NCBI GenBank assembly: GCA_034359265.1
Contig: CP136893.1
Coordinates: forward strand, 46,387,501-46,451,500
Length of the DNA: 64,000 nucleotides
Source of the DNA: Canna indica
Lineage: Eukaryota > Streptophyta > Magnoliopsida > Zingiberales > Cannaceae
Reading direction: 5' to 3'
The notes below the pieces were generated by a model, which was not told the DNA's origin, ran no database searches, and saw only the letters and a program-made list of their open reading frames with translations. Below are positions 58,415-64,000 of the stretch, in pieces. The translations under genes and the position numbers were made by a program. Positions within the stretch are counted from its first letter, which is position 1. Each line of letters begins with the position of its first letter.

Positions 58415-59691
58415 TGACTAAATACCCACCACTAGAATGTGGGGGGGGGGGAGTTGAATAGTGTTGGGTGACTTTTAACTTCTACTTGATTTCTTTCGAG
58501 TTTGATTTTTAATGCGACCAAATTCATCACGCAATTAAGTTAAGATGCTCGACAAGTAATAATTAGACAATAAGCACGATCAAACAAGCAATGCAAAGAT
58601 ACATAGTTATAGTGGTTCGGCCAACCACCAACTCCACTACCTTGGCTCTACTCCAAGGATTTCTAACCATATTTTTTATAGACTTTGTGTTTCCCTTCGA
58701 ATACAACCGAGGATTCGGTTCTCAACCATTTAAGAACTCCTCAAACCTATTCACCTAGAAAAAACATAATTCTATGAAGGAAACCCTAAGTGTTTACACT
58801 AGCACACCTAGCAAGCTAATAACGACGATTACAATTTAAGAACAATGAAGAATGACAAGAAGGAGCTAAAAGATGAAACCACAAGTGTGAGCTCCTTCCA
58901 AAGTCTTTCAAGTCTCCAACTCTTCAAGATGGTGAGCTCGAATCGTTGCCGGAATTGAGACGAGAAGATCGCTTGAAGAGGATGAAGCTATCGGTGAAGC
59001 AAGCGAGCACAAATCAATCTTTGAGGGTTTAAATCTCTCTTTGGAGTGCACTAATGATCATTAAGGAGAACTAAGAGAGGTTGGTGAGGGGTATTTATAA
59101 CCCCTCACTCGACACAGCTCTCCAATGGGCATTTTTCTGCCCATTGGACACCGACCGGTCGATCGTCGGTCGATCGTTTGTAGATAGCCAATCGACCGCC
59201 CAACGACTGCTGGGCTTCTGCCCTTTCTCAGCCACATTCGGTCGATCGAATTGGCTACTGTCAATTTTTGCTATTGTTCGGTTGATCGAATTGGCCACTG
59301 CTAGTTTTTGGCTTTGTTCGGTCGACCGAAGTGATTACTGCTAATATTTTGCCTCGTTCGGTCGACCGAACCTGGGCGGAGGCTATTTTTTTATATTTGT
59401 TTTGTTACGCGCTTTTTCATTGGTTTCGTTACCAAGTTTTGACTTGGATAACATTACAAATAGGCTTGGGATGAGTTCCTAGAGATATATTACATAAAAT
59501 CTACTTGATGATCTATGAACTCTACTTAATTTACATCCGAGCCTTTTTGACGATTTTTGTATTTCTCCAAGCGAAGTTCGCGCGCGTATCGTTATCTCAA
59601 CCTAAACTCAAAACTTCACACATATATTAGATACATGTTTGTTATCATCAAAATAGTGATCGAAGCCTAGGGCGGAACCCTTGGGCCAACA
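58415..59691 (-). repeat. Sirevirus 3' LTR
   Basis: On plus it starts TGACTAAATACCC and ends GGGCCAACA, 1277 bp. A 12-base G run lies at about 58441. TATAAATA on minus is near 59094, with TCGA palindromes around 59155-59365. Polypurine tracts follow at 59692. It belongs to the minus-strand element continuing to the right. Confidence 0.88.
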
Positions 59692-60131
59692 ATCTCCCCC
59701 TTTTTGATAATGACAAACACAATATGAAATTCTATATGAAAAGGAACTCTAAGTATCATTTGTGAGTTTGAGTTAAGACATGCACAACTTATTTTGCAAC
59801 TTAACATATGCTCCCCCTATCAATATGCATTTCATGCCTATAACTCCCCCTAACTATATGCATCATAAAACACATGTGACCTTGCTTGTTCTCTCCCTTT
59901 TGACATCAATCAAAAAGGGCAAGAACTAAGGTACTATTAATGAGTGTTATCAATAAAAATAAAGAAAAAACATAAAATCGAGTATCATCTACCACTATAG
60001 TTCTTCCTACCAATGTAAGCCTATAGAAGGCAAACATCGATAAGTCGCAAAGCCCCATTACAAGGCAATACATAAATGTGATGATATTTCATGAAATGTA
60101 ATTTTTTAAAAGACATGTAAATTTTGAATTT
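59692..60131 (-). promoter_or_regulatory. Multiple polypurine tracts of the sirevirus
   Basis: ATCTCCCCCTTTTT at 59692-59705 (minus polypurine tract next to the LTR) and further CTCCCCCTA tracts at 59811-59820 and 59843-59853, each beside an ATATGCAT motif. This is the layout described for sireviruses. Confidence 0.8.
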
Positions 60132-61695
60132 TTAAACACTTGGAAGAGAACAAATCCCTAATTGCACTATTAAATTTGTAAAGCTTTCTTCACTTAAGAG
60201 TTTTGTGAATATATTCACAAATTGCTTGTTGGTGGATACAAATTCCACGGATATATTTCCCTTAGCTATATTATCCCTAAGAAAGTGGTGCTTTAGATCA
60301 ATGAGCTTGGTCGTAGAGTGTAAAATATAGATTTTTTGTTAAATTGATTGCACTAGTATTATCACAATGTATAGCTATACATGAATACTTAAGTCCATAA
60401 TCTAAAAGGGTTTGTTTCATCCAAAGAACTTGTGCACAACAACTAGCTGCATCGATGTATTCCGCTTCGGCAGTTGAAAGTGCAATCGAGTTTTGTTTAT
60501 TTGAGAACCAAGAAATAAGACTCATCCCTAGGAATTGACAACACTCACTAGTGCTTTTTCTATCTACTTTACACCTGGCAAAATCAGCATCCAAAAAACC
60601 AATTAAATCGAAAGATGCATTACATGGATTCCATAATCCTAATTAAATCGACCGTGCCTTTCAAATATCTCAATATGCGTTTGACCGTACTTAAGTGAGA
60701 CATAGGACAAGATTGAAATCTAGCACATGCACAAACACTAAACATGATATCGAGTCTACTTACGGTTAAATCGAGAAGGCTACCGATCATACCTAGATAT
60801 CGCTTTTCATGTACCTTTACACCATCTTCATTTTTATCAAGCTTGATGGATGTGCTCATTGGTGTAGAAACTATCTCGGCTTCATTCTTTCCAAACATTT
60901 TGATGAGCTCCTTTGTGTACTTTGCTTGATTTATGAAGATTCCTTTGGTGGTTTGCTTGATTTATGAAGATTCCTTTGGTAATTTGCTTGATTTGGAGAC
61001 CAAGAATGAAGGAAAGTTCTCCCATCATGCTCATCTTAAACTCCTCTTGCATGCACTTTTCAAACCATTCACAAAGCAATAGTAGCACCAAATATTATAT
61101 CATCAACATAAATTTGCATGAGTAAAATATCATTTTCATTATTTTTTATAAAAAGTGAAACATCGGTTTTTCCAATGCTAAAGCCTTGATCAATCAAAAA
61201 TATGGAAAGCCTTTCATACCAAGCTCTAGGGGCTTGTTTTAAGCTATATAAAGCATTTTTAGGTTTAAAGACATGATTTGAAAATTCAAAACTTTTAAAT
61301 CCCGGTGGTTGTTCAACATAAACTTCTTCATCGATAAAACCATTTAAAAAAGTACTTTTAACATCCATTTGAAAAAGTTTAAAACCTTTAAAACTAGCAT
61401 AAGCCAAAAGCATGTGAATTGCCTCTAACCTAGCTACGAGAGCATAAGTTTCGTTATAGTTTATTCCTTCTTCTTGATTATACCCTTGGGCCAATAACCT
61501 ACCTTTGTTTCTAATGACTAAACCTCCTTCATCTAACTTGTTTCTAAATACCCACTTAATCCCAATTACAATTTGTACGCTATGTCTAGGTACTAAGTCC
61601 CAAACTTCATTCCTAACAAATTGATTAAGTTCCTCTTGCATAGCCATTACCCAAAATTCATCTTCTATTGCTTCCTTAATGTTTTTTGGCTCTAC
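60132..61695 (-). pseudogene. Sirevirus reverse transcriptase and RNase H
   Basis: RT starts near 61695 with EAIEDEFWVMAMQEELNQF. It includes QMDVKSTFLNGFIDEEVYVE, RAWYERLSIFLIDQGFS and active site QIYVDDIIFGAT (about 61100). A frameshift follows, then MSMMGELSFILGLQIKQ, a SIRE/Maximus lineage motif. A 31-bp tandem duplication at about 60921-60982 shifts the frame again. RNase H carries LDADFARCKVDRKSTS, STAEAEYIDAASCC and HCDNTSAINL, and ends at TAA (60132-60134). Compared with the usual family, residues such as YNETYALVARLEAI and SECCQFLG depart from consensus. With at least three frameshifts it is not expected to be active. Confidence 0.85.
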
Positions 61696-63075
61696 TTGAG
61701 ATATAATTCTACATATTGATAAATATGCTTAAGTTTAGAGTGCGTTACCACTCCCGTTGACGGTTCTCCAATGACTTGATCTATTGGATGATCTCTTATC
61801 AACTAGTACCCTTTGGGGAGAGGTGGTAGAGCTTCCTCTTCTTCTTCATCTTCATTTTGAGGTAGAGTTGATGATGAAGGTTCTTCATGGTGAGTTCCCT
61901 CATTATTTTCATTTTCAACTTCTTTGTCATGAAAGGTTAATTCCTCAAGTTCCTCACCTACATTCACTATCTTAACATTTCTAGAAGAATCATTAGTTTC
62001 ATCAAAAGTAACATGCATAGATTCTCAACAATCATAGTTCTACGATTATAAACTCTATATGCCTTAGAACTATTAGAGTAACCTAGGAAAACACCTTCAT
62101 CGGATTTAGAATCAAATTTTTCTAGATGCTCCTTAGTGTTTAAGATAAAACATTTACATCCAAAAACATGAAAATGTCCCACACTTGGGATTTTATCATT
62201 CCAAAGCTCAAAATGTGTTTTCTTAATTTTAGGTCATAATAAGACACGATTAAGTACATAACAAGAGGTATTTATGGCTTCGGCCCAAAAATACTTGGAC
62301 AAATTATTTTCACAAAGCATGGTCCTAGCCATCTCTTGTAAGGTTCTATTCTTCCTGTCAATCACCCTATTTTGTTGAGGGGTTCGAGGAGAAAAGGTAT
62401 GCTCAATACCTAATTCATCACAAAATTTTAAAAACTTTTCATTTTTAAATTCTCCTCTATTATCACTTCTAATTTTTAAAATTGAAATTCTTTTCTCATT
62501 TGTAACTCTCCTAGCAAATTTTTTAAAGATATCAAAAGTTTCATTTTTCTTAGCTAAGAAGAAAATTCATGTAAATCTCGAGAAATCATCAACCAAAACA
62601 TAACAATATAACTTTCCACCTAAACTAATTACATCACAAAGACCAAAAAGATCCATGTGTACTAGTTCAAGTGTTCTAGATGTACTCACTTGATTGATGC
62701 TATGAAATGAAGACTTAACTTGTTTTACATATTGACATGCTTCACAAAGTTTGTCTTTTTCAAATTTTATCTTGGGTATTCCTTTAACTAAGTCCTTTTT
62801 AGATGTTTCTTGGATGAGGCTCATGCTAGCATGTCCTAGCCTTCTATGCCACAACCAAGAATTATTTTTCATGGCAACTAAGAATCTAACATGAGGATTA
62901 GGCAAAACATTTAAAACTAGAGTGTAAACATTTTCTTGCCTATTTCCAATAAACGTAATAACATTAGATGGTGCACTTCTAATGATGCATTTAGATTCTT
63001 CGAAAATGACTACATATCCATTATCCCAAAATTGAGATATGTTAATCAAGTTATGCTTTAACCCATCAACTAGTA
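61696..63075 (-). pseudogene. Sirevirus integrase and linker
   Basis: The pre-integrase region begins near 63075. The HHCC finger uses His68, His73, Cys102 and Cys105, counted from the Met at 63049. The first catalytic Asp is in ELVHMDLFG (Asp133). A frameshift at about 62567 precedes the second Asp in IRSDNRGEF. The position of the catalytic Glu reads VIDRKNRT, so Glu is Asp. KVFGCKCF-type and FLGYSNSSKAYRVYN blocks follow. The acidic linker to RT (61803-62018) and one in-frame stop near 62235 complete the region. The element lacks an obvious envelope-like ORF in this window. Confidence 0.82.
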
Positions 63076-63290
63076 TAACATTTTTAGTGTATGGTTATGG
63101 AAGTATACCTATATCACCAATGCCAACAATCTTACCTTTGGCATTGTCTCGAAATGTCACATGTCCACCATCCTTGCTTGATAGGGTTGCGAAGAGATTG
63201 ATATCACCCGTTATGTGTTTTGAGCAACCGCTATCCAAGACCCATGTGCTTCTACTTGCTTGAGGATGCTTCTCCATCTATAAAAGGAGA
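63076..63290 (-). pseudogene. Sirevirus aspartic protease
   Basis: Contains STWVLDSGCSKHITGD, with the D-S-G active-site triplet intact, followed by LSSKDGGHVTF and GKIVGIGDIG, the typical copia protease region. It is read in a frame offset from the gag upstream and is open over 60 codons. It would release Gag and the enzymes from the polyprotein. Confidence 0.8.
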
Positions 63291-64000
63291 AGAGACAATT
63301 TTAGGTACCCAAATCTTCTTGGGTCCTTGAGTGCTAGTCATCTTAAGAACCCAAGTGAATCTAGAATGAGGGTTCCTCCTTAGTACACAATCTCTAGCCA
63401 TATGGCCAAAAATACCACATGAAAAACAACTTCCATTAAATTTTCTTGGGCTATGTATGTGTATGGAAGTGTGCATAAGCATGACTGTTTGATGACTCTC
63501 TAGTATGTACAACCTTAGGCATGACATTTTGTAAGGTTGTCATTTTTTCATTTAGCATGCAAAGTTCCTTTTTTAAGTTTAGCATGCTATCATTCAAGTG
63601 CTCTACTTGATCACTTAGGAATTTGTTTTCATTCTCCAATTTTTTATTTTTATTTTTTAAGTTTTTCTTAGCATCATCTAAGGCATGCTTTTCTTCATTA
63701 AGGGTATCTACTTCTTTCCTTAATGCATTGCATGAGAGTAACAAGTTATCATTTTCAAGCTCTAAAGATTTGTTGTCCTTTTTAAGCTCTTTAAATTTTT
63801 TTCTAATAGCTTTAAATTCATCATGCATTTGATCAAATTCATTTTCTAGTTCTTCTTGCGCAAATGAAAGCTCACCAATTGTAAATATTTCCTCGTTGTC
63901 ATTTGCCATGAGGCAAAGATTTGCCTTTTCACTTTTGGAGTCTTCTTTGCTTGACGAAGACTCGCTTTCATCGCAAGAGGCCATCACTTTTCTTGTGAGG
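63291..64000 (-). pseudogene. Sirevirus Gag, C-terminal half, running out of the window
   Basis: From 63987 the frame reads an acidic/serine-rich start (SESSSSKEDSKSEKANLCLMA) and a coiled-coil of about 130 residues rich in Lys, Glu, Asn and Leu. Near 63500 the frame shifts to a segment with a zinc knuckle CFSCGIFGHMARDC (about 63385-63430) and a KKIWVPK tail. The coiled-coil plus knuckle plus WVPK tail is the same plan as in the gag-only elements at 19887 and 30248. The N-terminal part lies beyond 64000. Confidence 0.8.

Noticed and set aside
58396..58450. LTR start of the right-hand sirevirus placed at the long G run
   Set aside because: TGACTAAATACCC at 58415 matches the family's CACTAG-plus-TGTTGG layout better, and the G run lies inside the LTR in all other copies.

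Overview
This is nuclear DNA of a flowering plant. Codon-rich ORFs are scarce, the intergenic DNA is AT-rich, and most of the window is layered LTR retrotransposons. Two host genes are supported: an acidic leucine-rich nuclear phosphoprotein (ANP32 family, 9655-11702, minus strand, one intron) and a small conserved plant protein of unknown function (56939-57322, plus strand). I cannot name the species.

Layout. 1-4740: an element with sirevirus-type LTRs and a broken ORF resembling the plant Transposase_32 domain. 4780-7740: a Ty1/copia LTR with a duplicated 3' part. 7741-12430: a low-repeat island with a MITE candidate, the ANP32 gene and its upstream region. 12430-33530: nested minus-strand sirevirus-type elements that keep a gag but no pol, broken by solo LTRs of the same family and by two Ty3/gypsy solo LTRs, ending in a mosaic of short gag, RT and LTR pieces. 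33540-37578: another gypsy-like LTR split by a solo LTR. 37579-49595: a copia RT/RNase H remnant and its 3' LTR, which holds a sirevirus LTR, which holds a Tekay/Del-type chromovirus, which holds another sirevirus LTR (four layers). 50098-56490: a copia element split by a gypsy solo LTR. 56500-58414: the small host gene, a copia LTR scrap and a CACTA-like segment. 58415-64000: a sirevirus on the minus strand running out of the window, with a recognisable but broken gag-PR-INT-RT-RNase H order.

Two LTR families dominate. The sirevirus-type LTR runs TGTTGG...CCAACA, is about 1.3-1.7 kb long, and has a TATAAATA box preceded by clustered TCGA/GGTCGACC palindromes. The chromovirus LTR runs TGTAATATC...GCGTGACA and is 1.8-2.8 kb long. 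Six insertions, now solo LTRs, still have perfect 5-bp target duplications (GAGTG, TCATT, CCATC, AATGG, GTTTG, GTATT). This allows the nesting order to be read directly.

The most unusual structure is in the chromovirus LTRs. They carry a short array of hairpins whose two arms change together (GGAACAA/TTGTTCC, GGAATAA/TTATTCC, GGATAA/TTATCC). In the two longest copies the array lies between a good 5' splice site and a good 3' splice site, as if inside an LTR intron. A perfect 8-bp hairpin just downstream of the TATA box is also shared. No RNA genes, CRISPR arrays or intact autonomous elements were found. Nearly all retroelement ORFs carry stops or frameshifts.
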